A program made the position numbers and the translations under genes. From contig CP138932.1 in the NCBI GenBank assembly GCA_047125605.1, positions 3,534,001-3,598,000 of the forward strand: a DNA stretch of 64,000 nucleotides, given 5' to 3'. Below the pieces are notes generated by a model. The model made no database searches, was not told the DNA's origin, and saw nothing but the letters and a program-made list of their open reading frames with translations. Below are positions 45,574-54,146 of the stretch, piece after piece. Within the stretch, counting starts at the first letter, position 1; the number at the start of each line of letters is the position of its first letter. The stretch is from JAKVBK01 sp022447275. Its GTDB lineage: Bacteria > Pseudomonadota > Alphaproteobacteria > Rhodobacterales > Rhodobacteraceae.

Positions 45574-46203
45574 ATGACCAGCCTTCCCGTTCCCTTCACC
45601 GTGGCAATCGACGGGCCTGCCGCTGCCGGCAAAGGCACCATCGCCCGGGCCGTGGCCGAACGGTTTGACCTTGGGCATCTGGACACGGGCCTGCTCTACC
45701 GCGCTGTGGGCCGCAAGACGCTTGCGGGCATGGCGGCCCTTGAGGCGGCGCGCAGCCTGTCCGAAGACGATCTCAACCCGGAAGATGCCCTGCGCACCGC
45801 GCCCGTTGCCGAGGCTGCCAGCCGCGTGGCGGTCGACACGGAGGTGCGGGCAGCGCTTGTAGACTTTCAGCGTGCCTTCGCCCGCCGCTCCGGTGGGGCT
45901 GTGCTGGATGGCCGCGATATCGGGACGGTGATCTGTCCGCGCGCGGAGGTGAAACTGTTCGTCATCGCCGATCCGGAGGTACGGGCCCGCCGCCGCTACC
46001 AAGAACTGGCAGGTAAGGGACAGGATGTGACACTGGAAGGTGTGGCAGAAGACCTTGCCCGTCGGGACGCGCGGGATGCCGAGCGCGCCGACGCCCCGAT
46101 GGTGGCGGCCGATGATGCGGTTGTGCTGGATACCTCCGCCATGAGCATCGAAGACGCCGTGGCGCAGGCGATCGCCCGCGTTCAATCCGTTTTGCAGCCC
46201 TGA
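45574..46203 (+). CDS. cmk: Cytidylate kinase
   Basis: Cmk, 209 residues, phosphorylates CMP and dCMP. The P-loop is VAIDGPAAAGKGTIARAVAERF, followed by HLDTGLLYRAV, LDGRDIGTVICPRAEVKLFV and RDARDAERADAPM. The gene order aroA-cmk-rpsA is widespread in proteobacteria; here an aldo/keto reductase gene is inserted between cmk and rpsA. The ATG at 45574 was chosen over an upstream start because it fits the family N-terminus. Confidence 0.96.
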   Translation: MTSLPVPFTVAIDGPAAAGKGTIARAVAERFDLGHLDTGLLYRAVGRKTLAGMAALEAARSLSEDDLNPEDALRTAPVAEAASRVAVDTEVRAALVDFQRAFARRSGGAVLDGRDIGTVICPRAEVKLFVIADPEVRARRRYQELAGKGQDVTLEGVAEDLARRDARDAERADAPMVAADDAVVLDTSAMSIEDAVAQAIARVQSVLQP

Positions 46204-46333
46204 GCGGGCCCAGATCGCGGCGTGGTTTCGCTTGCTGCTCCGCGCACCGCTTGCCTGTGCGGTGATTGCGGCATCTGCCGGGCGTGCTACCGTCAGGGCT
46301 GGGCGTGTCTGGGAGCTTTAGGGGAGCGTGCAT

Positions 46334-47338
46334 ATGGTAGATAAGCGGCAGTTGGGCGCTGCGGGGCCTTTGGTCCATCCGTTGGGGATCGGCGCGATGT
46401 CCTTCTCGGCCTTCTATGGCCCGACCACGGACAAAAACAGCTATGCCATTCTCGATCACGCCCATGCCCGGGGTGTAGCGCATATCGACACGGCCAATGT
46501 TTACGGAATGGGCCGCTCTGAAACGGCCATTGGCACGTGGATCAAGGCACGGGGTGCGGCGGTGCGCGAGGATCTTGTTCTGGCCACCAAAGGGGCGATC
46601 ACCCGCGACGCAGCGGGGGCGCGATTCTTTGACAACTCCCCACAGCATCTTGAAGCAGAGCTGGATGCCTCTTTGCAGCGGCTTGGCGTGGATTGTGTTG
46701 ACCTCTACTACGTGCACCGGCGCGAGGCAGACCGGCCCATCGAAGAGGTTGCGGGCACGCTGGGCCGCCTCGTGGAGAAGGGAAAGACCAAGGCGATCGG
46801 GTTTTCTGAGATCGCGCCTGCTTCCCTGCGCCGCGCCCATGCCGAATACCCCGTCGCAGCCGTGCAGTCTGAATACTCCCTGTCTACCCGGGCCCCGGAG
46901 ATGGGCTTGGTGCAAACCTGCAAAGACCTTGGGGTGGCTCTGGTGGCGTTTTCGCCCGTGGGCCGGTCACTGTTGACGGACAGCCCCCTGACCCCGGACG
47001 TCATTGCGACCCTCGACTTTCTCAAGAACAATCCCCGCTTCAGCGCGCCAAACTACGCCACCAACATTGCGCTGACGGCCCCTTTCCGGGCCCTGGCGGC
47101 AGAGATGGGGCTGGCGGCTTCGTCTTTGGCAATCGCTTGGGTGGCCGCGCGCGGGGCGCATGTATTGCCGATCCCCGGCACGCGCTCCGTCGCCCATCTT
47201 GATGAACTGATCACCGGGGCAGAACGGGTTTTGAGCGCAGCCGAAATTGCGGCAGTTGAGGCTGTTTTGCCTCTGGGGTGGTGCCACGGGGATCGCTACA
47301 CCGAAGATCAGTGGGTCGGCCCAGAGCGCTACTGCTGA
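46334..47338 (+). CDS. Aldo/keto reductase
   Basis: A 334-residue NADPH-dependent aldo/keto reductase. It has ARGVAHIDTANVYGMGRSETAIG (catalytic Asp and Tyr), VDLYYVHRREADRPIEE and AAVQSEYSLSTRAPE, with IPGTRSVAHLDELI near the C-terminus. Its substrate cannot be told. The ATG at 46334 follows GGGGAG by seven bases. It interrupts the usual cmk-rpsA linkage. Confidence 0.93.
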   Translation: MVDKRQLGAAGPLVHPLGIGAMSFSAFYGPTTDKNSYAILDHAHARGVAHIDTANVYGMGRSETAIGTWIKARGAAVREDLVLATKGAITRDAAGARFFDNSPQHLEAELDASLQRLGVDCVDLYYVHRREADRPIEEVAGTLGRLVEKGKTKAIGFSEIAPASLRRAHAEYPVAAVQSEYSLSTRAPEMGLVQTCKDLGVALVAFSPVGRSLLTDSPLTPDVIATLDFLKNNPRFSAPNYATNIALTAPFRALAAEMGLAASSLAIAWVAARGAHVLPIPGTRSVAHLDELITGAERVLSAAEIAAVEAVLPLGWCHGDRYTEDQWVGPERYC

Positions 47339-47480
47339 GCGGCCATCGCGCGCGCCCCTGACCCGCGCCTGCCCGCGCTGCCAGCCGCGCGCCGCGCCAC
47401 GTGTGCCTGCCGCGCATTTTGTTCCGGCCCGCGCTGTGATCGCCGACCGTCGGCATTTCTGCGTGCCGTGTCCGAACCCC

Positions 47481-47509
47481 TTGCCAGCAAGGTCTGAACC
47501 CCTTATAGA
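47481..47509 (+). promoter_or_regulatory. Promoter of rpsA
   Basis: TTGCCA (47481-47486) and TATAGA (47504-47509) are separated by 17 bases, an ideal sigma-70 layout. It points at rpsA, which needs strong transcription, and would start near 47516. Confidence 0.65.
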
Positions 47510-47555
47510 CCCACCCGTCATCCAAGAACGGCGAGCAACGCCGGGGACGCGAGCA

Positions 47556-47588
47556 GGGTCGGGCGCATGCGCCGGCCCTTGTTGTTTT
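47556..47588 (+). promoter_or_regulatory. Hairpin in the rpsA leader, possible attenuator
   Basis: A GC-rich hairpin (GGGTCGGGCGC with GCGCCGGCCC, one bulge) is followed by TTGTTGTTTT. It lies in the transcribed leader about 90 bases before the rpsA ATG. This layout could end transcription early or bind S1 for feedback; neither is shown. Confidence 0.4.
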
Positions 47589-47678
47589 CCCGGGGCACCG
47601 TTCTGACCACCAACCCAAGACCGGCGGAGACAACCGCTCGGCCCGAAAAAGAAACTTGTAAAGGAAACATTCGGCAAC

Positions 47679-49358
47679 ATGTCCGCATCCGTATCCATGG
47701 AGGAATTCGAAGCCCTCCTGAACGAAAGCTTCGAAATTGACACCCCCAGCGAAGGGTCCGTCGTCAAAGGCAAGGTCATCGCCATCGAGGCAGGTCAAGC
47801 CATCGTCGACGTAGGCTACAAGATGGAAGGCCGTGTCGATCTTAAAGAATTCGCAAACCCTGGCGAAGCCCCTGAAATTGCTGTCGGAGATGAGGTTGAG
47901 GTGTTCCTTGATCGCGTCGAGAACGCCCGCGGCGAGGCTGTCATCAGCCGCGACAAGGCGCGCCGCGAGGAAGCCTGGGATCGCCTGGAAAAGGCTTATG
48001 CCGACGAAGCCCGCGTCGAAGGCGCGATCTTCAGCCGCGTCAAAGGTGGCTTCACCGTCGATCTGGGTGGCGCAGTTGCGTTCCTGCCCGGCTCTCAGGT
48101 GGATGTGCGCCCCGTGCGTGACGCCGGCCCGCTGATGGGTCTCAAGCAGCCCTTCCAGATCCTGAAAATGGACCGTCGCCGTGGCAACATCGTTGTTTCG
48201 CGCCGCGCCATCCTGGAAGAATCACGCGCCGAACAGCGCGCCGAGGTCATTGCCAACCTGCAGGAAGGCCAGGCCGTTGACGGCGTCGTCAAGAACATCA
48301 CCGAGTACGGCGCATTCGTCGATCTGGGCGGTGTAGACGGCCTGCTGCACGTGACCGACATGGCCTGGCGCCGTGTGAACCACCCCTCCGAGATCCTCAC
48401 GATCGGCGAGACGGTGCAGGTTCAGGTCATCAAGATCAACAAGGACACCCACCGTATCTCCCTCGGCATGAAGCAGCTGATGGACGACCCGTGGAACTCC
48501 GTTGAGGGCAAGTTCCCGCTCGAGTCGGTCCACAAGGGCCGTGTCACGAACATCACCGATTACGGTGCCTTCGTGGAGCTGGAGCCTGGCGTCGAAGGCC
48601 TGGTGCACGTCTCCGAGATGTCGTGGACCAAGAAGAACGTCCACCCCGGCAAGATCGTCTCCACCTCTCAGGAAGTGGAAGTCATGGTGCTGGAGATCGA
48701 CACCCAGAAGCGTCGTGTTTCCCTTGGCCTCAAGCAGACCATGCGCAACCCCTGGGAGCTGTTCGCTGAAACGCACCCCGAGGGCACCGAAGTCGAAGGC
48801 GAAGTCAAGAACATCACCGAATTCGGTCTGTTCATTGGCCTTCCCGGCGACATCGACGGCATGGTTCACCTCTCGGACCTGTCCTGGGACGAGCGTGGCG
48901 AGGATGCGATCCAGAACTATCGCAAGGGCGACATGGTCAAGGCCGTTGTCACCGAGACCGACATCGACAAAGAGCGTATCTCGCTGTCGATCAAGGCACT
49001 TGGCGGCGACAAGTTTGCCGATGCAACCGGCGGCGTGAAGCGCGGCGACATCATCACGGTGGCCGTCACGGCGATCGAAGACGGTGGTGTCGAGGTGGAG
49101 TACGAAGGCATGAAGTCCTTCATCCGCCGTTCCGACCTGTCGCGTGACCGTGCTGAGCAGCGCCCCGAGCGCTTCCAGACCGGCGACAAGATCGACGTGC
49201 GCGTTACCAATATCGACATGAAGACCCGTCGTCTGGGTCTGTCGATCAAGGCACGCGAGATCGCCGAAGAGCGCGAAGCGGTTGAGCAGTTCGGCTCCTC
49301 CGACTCCGGTGCATCGCTGGGTGATATCCTGGGCGCCGCACTGAAGGGCGACGAGTAA
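47679..49358 (+). CDS. rpsA: 30S ribosomal protein S1
   Basis: S1, 559 residues, with six S1 RNA-binding repeats; the clearest are VVKNITEYGAFVDLGGVDG, RVTNITDYGAFVELEPGVEG, EVKNITEFGLFIGLPGDIDG, each followed by VHVSEMSW-like sequence. It binds mRNA at the 30S subunit for initiation. A strong promoter precedes it and an intrinsic terminator follows. Codon use is rich in GTC/CGC, as expected for a highly expressed gene. Confidence 0.98.
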   Translation: MSASVSMEEFEALLNESFEIDTPSEGSVVKGKVIAIEAGQAIVDVGYKMEGRVDLKEFANPGEAPEIAVGDEVEVFLDRVENARGEAVISRDKARREEAWDRLEKAYADEARVEGAIFSRVKGGFTVDLGGAVAFLPGSQVDVRPVRDAGPLMGLKQPFQILKMDRRRGNIVVSRRAILEESRAEQRAEVIANLQEGQAVDGVVKNITEYGAFVDLGGVDGLLHVTDMAWRRVNHPSEILTIGETVQVQVIKINKDTHRISLGMKQLMDDPWNSVEGKFPLESVHKGRVTNITDYGAFVELEPGVEGLVHVSEMSWTKKNVHPGKIVSTSQEVEVMVLEIDTQKRRVSLGLKQTMRNPWELFAETHPEGTEVEGEVKNITEFGLFIGLPGDIDGMVHLSDLSWDERGEDAIQNYRKGDMVKAVVTETDIDKERISLSIKALGGDKFADATGGVKRGDIITVAVTAIEDGGVEVEYEGMKSFIRRSDLSRDRAEQRPERFQTGDKIDVRVTNIDMKTRRLGLSIKAREIAEEREAVEQFGSSDSGASLGDILGAALKGDE

Positions 49359-49390
49359 TCGCACGCGCTTTGCAGCACATCTGAATTTGA

Positions 49391-49420
49391 AAAGCCCCCG
49401 ATCCTATCGGGGGCTTTTTG
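49391..49420 (+). terminator. Terminator after rpsA
   Basis: AAAGCCCCCGAT-CCT-ATCGGGGGCTTT is a perfect 12-bp stem ending in TTTTT, 33 bases after the rpsA stop. It separates rpsA from ihfB. Confidence 0.93.
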
Positions 49421-49837
49421 CTTTTAACGTCTCAGACGGCTGGCAGCGCACGCGTGGTCGTAGCGGTGGGTGTGCTTGCAAAGGTGGGGCATGGCCCGGC
49501 TTGCCCAGGCAAAAGATCATCTGCCCCTGCGCCGGGTATTTGTAACTGTCCCGGTCATCCTAAACGGGTTTTGGCTGCAGGAACTTTGGCGCGCGAATCA
49601 TTTTTTTGAGCAGCCCGGTCCCTGCGGTTGTTCTGCGATGCAGCGTGGGCTGAATGTGAAACTTTGGGCAAATTTCCCTAGGGGCAGGTGGAAATACGCT
49701 CAAAGACAGGCATTTAGCGGGCCTGACAGGGCAATGAAAGCGTTCACGTGGCGGTGAATTGCTCCTATAGTCGACGTGGCACGGCCTGCATGACTGACAA
49801 TAAGGGCCGGCGGACGACACGAGGGAGGCGCCGTCTT
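49421..49837 (+). other. Gap between rpsA terminator and ihfB, no supported gene
   Basis: About 420 bases. An open frame of roughly 90 codons at 49470-49757 has no recognisable domain, no ribosome site and odd composition, so I do not call it. The end of the gap carries a promoter (49743-49771) and the ihfB ribosome site GGGAGG. Confidence 0.55.
49743..49771 (+). promoter_or_regulatory. Promoter of ihfB
   Basis: TTCACG (49743-49748) and TATAGT (49766-49771) are 17 bases apart, about 70 bases before the ihfB ATG. The -10 box is strong, the -35 box has one mismatch to the core TTGACG form. Confidence 0.55.
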
Positions 49838-50119
49838 ATGATTCGCTCAGAACTGATCCAGAAGATCGCTGATGAACACCCAGATTTGTCACAACGCGAG
49901 GTCGAGCGGATCGTGAATACGATCTTCGAAGAAGTGATTGAGGCGATGGCGCGCGGGGACCGCGTCGAACTGCGCGGCTTTGGCGCATTCTCCGTAAAGC
50001 ACCGCGAGGCACGCACTGGCCGCAACCCGCGGACGGGCGAGGCGGTTGATGTGGACGAAAAGCACGTGCCATTCTTCAAGACGGGAAAGCTGCTGCGCGA
50101 ACGCCTCAACGGGGCCTGA
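49838..50119 (+). CDS. ihfB: Integration host factor subunit beta
   Basis: IhfB, 93 residues, a DNA-bending HU/IHF family protein working as a heterodimer with IhfA. It has IRSELIQKIADEHPDLSQREVERIV, ELRGFGAFSVKHREARTGRNPRTGE and the conserved Pro-containing arm, then VPFFKTGKLLRERLN. The ATG at 49838 follows GGGAGG; an upstream start at 49748 adds a non-conserved basic segment. Confidence 0.96.
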   Translation: MIRSELIQKIADEHPDLSQREVERIVNTIFEEVIEAMARGDRVELRGFGAFSVKHREARTGRNPRTGEAVDVDEKHVPFFKTGKLLRERLNGA

Positions 50120-50159
50120 TCCGCGCCGCGCACGCCCATTGCTGCCGAAGGCCTGAACC

Positions 50160-50522
50160 ATGCGTTATCTGAAATATCTCTTCCTGCTGTTGTTGGCAGG
50201 ATGCCTGCTGACCATTGCGCTTGCCAATCGTGATCCGGTCACTTTGAACCTGCTCACCCCGGACTTGGTCTCGTTGCTGAATGTGTCCTACGCGGTGACA
50301 TTGCCGCTTTATATGATCGTGTTCGCCGGCATTGCCATCGGCATCCTCGTGGGGTTCGTGCTGGAATGGTTCCGCGAGCACAAGCACCGCGCCGAAGCCC
50401 GTGTCCGCACCGAGGAAGCCAAAACGCTGGCGCGCGAGGTGGGGCGCTTGAAGGGCACATCGGGCGACAGTCAGGATGAGATCCTTGCGCTGGTCGAAGC
50501 GGCCCCGCGCAAAGCTGGCTAA
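50160..50522 (+). CDS. lapA: LapA domain membrane protein
   Basis: A 120-residue inner-membrane protein of the LapA/DUF1049 family. It has two membrane segments (LKYLFLLLLAGCLLTIALAN and LYMIVFAGIAIGILVGFVLEW), the family RDPVTLNLL between them, and a basic cytoplasmic tail with coiled-coil character. In E. coli LapA works with LapB in controlling lipopolysaccharide synthesis; no lapB follows here. It is 40 bases after ihfB. Confidence 0.87.
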   Translation: MRYLKYLFLLLLAGCLLTIALANRDPVTLNLLTPDLVSLLNVSYAVTLPLYMIVFAGIAIGILVGFVLEWFREHKHRAEARVRTEEAKTLAREVGRLKGTSGDSQDEILALVEAAPRKAG

Positions 50523-50640
50523 GGCTGTCTGAGCGGCGGGTGCATTTGTCCGCCGTCTGGTGGCACTCCTTCGCGGAGTGTGCCACAGTCTTTCCTGCCC
50601 CCACGCAGGGGCGTGTTCTCAGCCAGACGAGGGCCAACCC

Positions 50641-51321
50641 ATGCGCGCCGTTGCCAGCGACATTCGTTTCAAGATCTGCGGCCTGACACGGGCCGAAGAT
50701 ATCCGCGCCGTGGCCGACGCAGGCGCCCATTACGCAGGCTTTGTGTTTTTTGAGAAGTCGCCGCGCCATCTGACACTGTCGCAGGCAAAACTGCTGGCGT
50801 CTGAAACGCCCGTAGGCCTGTGCAAGGTGGCTCTGACGGTCAATGCCGATGATGCGTTTCTGGATACGTTGGTGGCAGAGGTCCCGCTCGACATGTTGCA
50901 ATTGCATGGCGCAGAACCGCCCGAGCGGGTGCTCCAACTCAAGGCGCGCTATGGTCTGCCGATCATGAAGGCCATCGGGATTGCCGATGCCGAGGATTTA
51001 GCGGCGCTGGATCGCTATGCGGGCGTTGTTGATCAACTGCTGGTGGACGCCAAGCCCCCGCGCGGTGGTGACCTGCCCGGTGGCAATGGGCTGGCCTTTG
51101 ATTGGCGTCTGCTGGAGGGCCGGCGGTGGCCGGTGCCCTGGATGCTGGCGGGGGGATTGCATCCCGGCAATGTCGCAGAGGCTGTGGCCCGAACGGGCGC
51201 GCGTCAGGTCGATCTGTCTTCTGGCGTCGAAGCTGCGCCGGGGCTGAAGGATGCGGCCAAAATCCAGGAATTTGCCGCTGCCCTGCACGCCGTCAAAGCG
51301 GCGCCGCCCCGGCTTTCCTGA
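50641..51321 (+). CDS. trpF: Phosphoribosylanthranilate isomerase
   Basis: TrpF, 226 residues, third step of tryptophan synthesis. The beta-alpha barrel motifs are RFKICGLTRAEDIRAVADAGAHY-like (first Cys catalytic), GFVFFEKSPRHL, LDMLQLHGAEPPERV, LLVDAKPP (catalytic Asp) and QVDLSSGVEAAPGLKD. Placed upstream of trpB, with a MATE transporter gene between. The ATG at 50641 fits the family start. Confidence 0.96.
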   Translation: MRAVASDIRFKICGLTRAEDIRAVADAGAHYAGFVFFEKSPRHLTLSQAKLLASETPVGLCKVALTVNADDAFLDTLVAEVPLDMLQLHGAEPPERVLQLKARYGLPIMKAIGIADAEDLAALDRYAGVVDQLLVDAKPPRGGDLPGGNGLAFDWRLLEGRRWPVPWMLAGGLHPGNVAEAVARTGARQVDLSSGVEAAPGLKDAAKIQEFAAALHAVKAAPPRLS

Positions 51322-51342
51322 TTGCCTTGTGACAGCCCCGCC

Positions 51343-52674
51343 ATGAGCGACACCCAAGCCATTACCCATCGGCGGGTTCTCAAGATTGCCGTGCCCATCG
51401 TTCTGTCCAACGCCACAGTGCCGCTTCTCGGGGCGGTGGATACGGGCATTGTCGGGCAGATGGGGCAGGCGGCGCCGATTGGGGCTGTCGGTATCGGAGC
51501 GATCATTCTGGGCGCCTTCTATTGGGTGTTTGGCTTCCTGCGCATGGGCACAACGGGGCTGGCAGCCCAGGCCCTTGGTCGGGGAGACGGGGATGAGGTC
51601 GCCGCTTTGCTGACCCGTGTCCTGTTGATCGGCGGCGGGGCAGGCCTGGCACTGATCGTGCTGCAGGGCGCGCTCTTCCGGCTTGGGTTCTGGCTTTCCC
51701 CCGCCAGTGCGGAGGTCGAAGAGCTTGCCCTTGGTTACATGGGGATACGCATCTGGTCTGCGCCGGCGGCCATCGCGCTCTACGGTGTCATTGGCTGGCT
51801 GATCGCGGCAGAGCGCACGGGCGCCGTTCTGGTGCTGCAGGTGGGGCTGAACCTCGTCAATATGGCCCTCAGCTTTTGGCTGGGCCTCGGGCTGGGCTGG
51901 GGCATCACGGGGGTTGCTGTTGCCACGGTGATCGCCGAATGGGGCGGGCTGCTGCTGGGCGTCTGGCTGTGCCGAGAAGCATTTCGCAACCCGCGCTGGC
52001 GCGACATGGGCCGCATCCTTGACCGAGGCAAGCTGGTCAAGATGTGGCGCGTCAACTCCGATATCCTGATCCGGTCACTCGCGCTGCAGGCAATCTTCCT
52101 GTCATTCCTGCTCTATGCGGCAGATTTCGGCGATGTCACCCTGGCGTCCACCCAGGTGCTGTTGCAGTTCCTGCATATCGTTGGCCATGCGTTGGATGGC
52201 TTTGCCTTTGCCGCGGAGGCGATGGTTGGGCAGGCGGCGGGTGCAGGCGCCGTGATGCGATTGCGCAAGGCGGCACGCCTGTCCTCGCTTTGGGGGTTGG
52301 GGCTTGTCCTTGTGCTTTCGGGGGTGTTCGCAATTGCGGGGCCAGCGGTGATTGACCTTATGGCAACAGACCCGGCGGTGCGGGCTGATGCGCGGATCTA
52401 CCTGCCCTGGCTTGTCGCTGTGCCAGTGGTTGGCCTTGGCAGCTGGATGTTGGACGGGATTTTCATCGGGGCCACGCGGACCGCCGATATGCGCAACATG
52501 ATGCTGGTATCGGCCGCCATCTACTTTGTCGCCGTCTTCACGCTGACCCCGGTTTTGGGCATGCACGGGTTGTGGCTTTCGGTGCACATTTCTTTTGTGG
52601 CCCGCGCCGTAACCCTCGGCCTGCGCTATCGCGCCCTGGAGCGTTCGGTGCAAGCGGATCACGCCGCAGCCTAA
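51343..52674 (+). CDS. MATE family efflux transporter (DinF-like)
   Basis: A 443-residue membrane protein with about twelve hydrophobic segments and a MATE pattern (KIAVPIVLSNATVPLLGAVDTGIVG in the first helix; WLIAAERTGAVLVLQVGLNLVNM). It would export cationic compounds in exchange for sodium or protons. It begins 21 bases after trpF and before trpB, an odd insertion in the tryptophan genes. The ATG at 51343 was chosen over one at 51322. Confidence 0.92.
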   Translation: MSDTQAITHRRVLKIAVPIVLSNATVPLLGAVDTGIVGQMGQAAPIGAVGIGAIILGAFYWVFGFLRMGTTGLAAQALGRGDGDEVAALLTRVLLIGGGAGLALIVLQGALFRLGFWLSPASAEVEELALGYMGIRIWSAPAAIALYGVIGWLIAAERTGAVLVLQVGLNLVNMALSFWLGLGLGWGITGVAVATVIAEWGGLLLGVWLCREAFRNPRWRDMGRILDRGKLVKMWRVNSDILIRSLALQAIFLSFLLYAADFGDVTLASTQVLLQFLHIVGHALDGFAFAAEAMVGQAAGAGAVMRLRKAARLSSLWGLGLVLVLSGVFAIAGPAVIDLMATDPAVRADARIYLPWLVAVPVVGLGSWMLDGIFIGATRTADMRNMMLVSAAIYFVAVFTLTPVLGMHGLWLSVHISFVARAVTLGLRYRALERSVQADHAAA

Positions 52675-52819
52675 GAGACGCGCCGCCATGCGCCTTTGCA
52701 TCGTAACAAACCTGCGCATGGAGGCCGATTGACGGTTTTTCCTTCCTGCAAAGCCGTGATATGCCATCCGACGAAGCGCGCCGCATTCCCGGTGCCTAGC
52801 CCGCGCAGAGGGGACTGAC

Positions 52820-54049
52820 ATGCCTGACGATCTGATGAATTCCTACAAGACCGGCCCGGATGAAGATGGGCGTTTTGGTGATTTTGGCGGGCGTTTCGTG
52901 TCCGAAACGCTGATGCCGCTGATTCTCGAACTCGAGGCGCAGTATGAGAACGCAAAGACGGACCAGTCCTTCTGGGACGAGATGGACTTTCTGTGGAAGC
53001 ACTACGTCGGCCGGCCCAGCCCGCTCTATTTCGCCGAGCGCCTGACTGAGCGTCTGGGCGGCGCCAAGATCTACATGAAGCGCGACGAGCTGAACCATAC
53101 GGGCGCGCACAAGATCAACAATGTGTTGGGCCAGATCATCCTGGCACGCCGCATGGGCAAGACCCGCATTATTGCAGAGACCGGAGCCGGGCAGCATGGC
53201 GTGGCCACAGCAACCGTATGCGCTAAGTTTGGGCTGAAATGCGTGGTTTACATGGGCGCCCATGACGTCGAGCGTCAGGCCCCCAATGTGTTCCGGATGC
53301 GTCTTCTGGGTGCCGAGGTGGTGCCCGTCACATCCGGCCGCGGCACGCTGAAAGATGCCATGAACGACGCCCTGCGCGATTGGGTCACCAATGTGCGCGA
53401 CACGTTCTACTGCATTGGCACCGTTGCAGGCCCGCACCCCTATCCAGCGATGGTGCGTGATTTTCAGGCCATTATCGGCAAGGAAGCCAAGGAACAAATG
53501 CAGGCGGCAGAGGGGCGTCTGCCCGATACGATCATTGCTGCGATCGGGGGCGGCTCGAACGCCATGGGCCTGTTCTTCCCCTTCCTTGATGACAAGGAGG
53601 TGTCGATCATCGGCGTCGAAGCCGGCGGCAAGGGCGTGAATGACAAGATGGAGCATTGCGCCTCGCTGACGGGGGGACGTCCCGGCGTTCTGCATGGCAA
53701 CCGGACATACCTGCTTCAGGATGATGATGGCCAGATCCTTGAGGGCTTCTCGATTTCAGCCGGGCTCGATTATCCCGGTATTGGCCCTGAGCACAGCTGG
53801 CTGCACGATATCGGCCGCGCGCAGTATGTCTCGATCACAGACCGCGAGGCCCTTGAGGCGTTCCAGCTGTGCTGTGAAATGGAGGGCATCATTCCCGCGC
53901 TCGAGCCATCCCACGCGCTGGCACATGTCATGAAGATTGCGCCCGAACTGCCCAGCGATCACATCATCTGCATGAATATGTGTGGCCGCGGCGACAAGGA
54001 TATCTTCACGGTGGCCCGTGCCCTTGGGTTCGAGATGGGCGAGCACTAA
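52820..54049 (+). CDS. trpB: Tryptophan synthase beta subunit
   Basis: TrpB, 409 residues, the PLP subunit joining indole and serine. The PLP lysine is in KRDELNHTGAHKINNVLGQ, and the phosphate loop is AAIGGGSNAMGLF; the activity motif AETGAGQHGVATATVCAKFGL is complete. trpA is not in the next position. A bidirectional terminator follows. Confidence 0.98.
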   Translation: MPDDLMNSYKTGPDEDGRFGDFGGRFVSETLMPLILELEAQYENAKTDQSFWDEMDFLWKHYVGRPSPLYFAERLTERLGGAKIYMKRDELNHTGAHKINNVLGQIILARRMGKTRIIAETGAGQHGVATATVCAKFGLKCVVYMGAHDVERQAPNVFRMRLLGAEVVPVTSGRGTLKDAMNDALRDWVTNVRDTFYCIGTVAGPHPYPAMVRDFQAIIGKEAKEQMQAAEGRLPDTIIAAIGGGSNAMGLFFPFLDDKEVSIIGVEAGGKGVNDKMEHCASLTGGRPGVLHGNRTYLLQDDDGQILEGFSISAGLDYPGIGPEHSWLHDIGRAQYVSITDREALEAFQLCCEMEGIIPALEPSHALAHVMKIAPELPSDHIICMNMCGRGDKDIFTVARALGFEMGEH

Positions 54050-54075
54050 GCCCGCATCGCTCCGACAGGAAATCA

Positions 54076-54116
54076 AAAAGCGCCGCCCATGATAGGGCGG
54101 CGCTTTTCGTTTTTTT
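54076..54116. terminator. Bidirectional terminator between trpB and the ALDH16 gene
   Basis: AAAAGCGCCGCCC-ATGATA-GGGCGGCGCTTTT is a perfect 13-bp stem. T runs lie on both sides, so it can stop trpB transcription and also the convergent aldehyde dehydrogenase gene. Confidence 0.92.
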
Positions 54117-54146
54117 GGAGCGATCTTTTCCCGCTTGGCCGCGCGC

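Larger units (their letters stand above)
47339..47678 (+). other. rpsA promoter and leader region, no gene
   Basis: A 340-base stretch without a convincing reading frame. The second half holds a good sigma-70-type promoter at 47481-47509 and an untranslated leader of about 160 bases before rpsA, with a GC-rich hairpin near 47556-47578. The first 140 bases are GC-rich and show nothing I can name. Confidence 0.7.

Noticed and set aside
49470..49757. An open frame of about 90 codons between rpsA and ihfB
   Set aside because: No domain, no ribosome site, mixed composition, and it overlaps the likely ihfB promoter.
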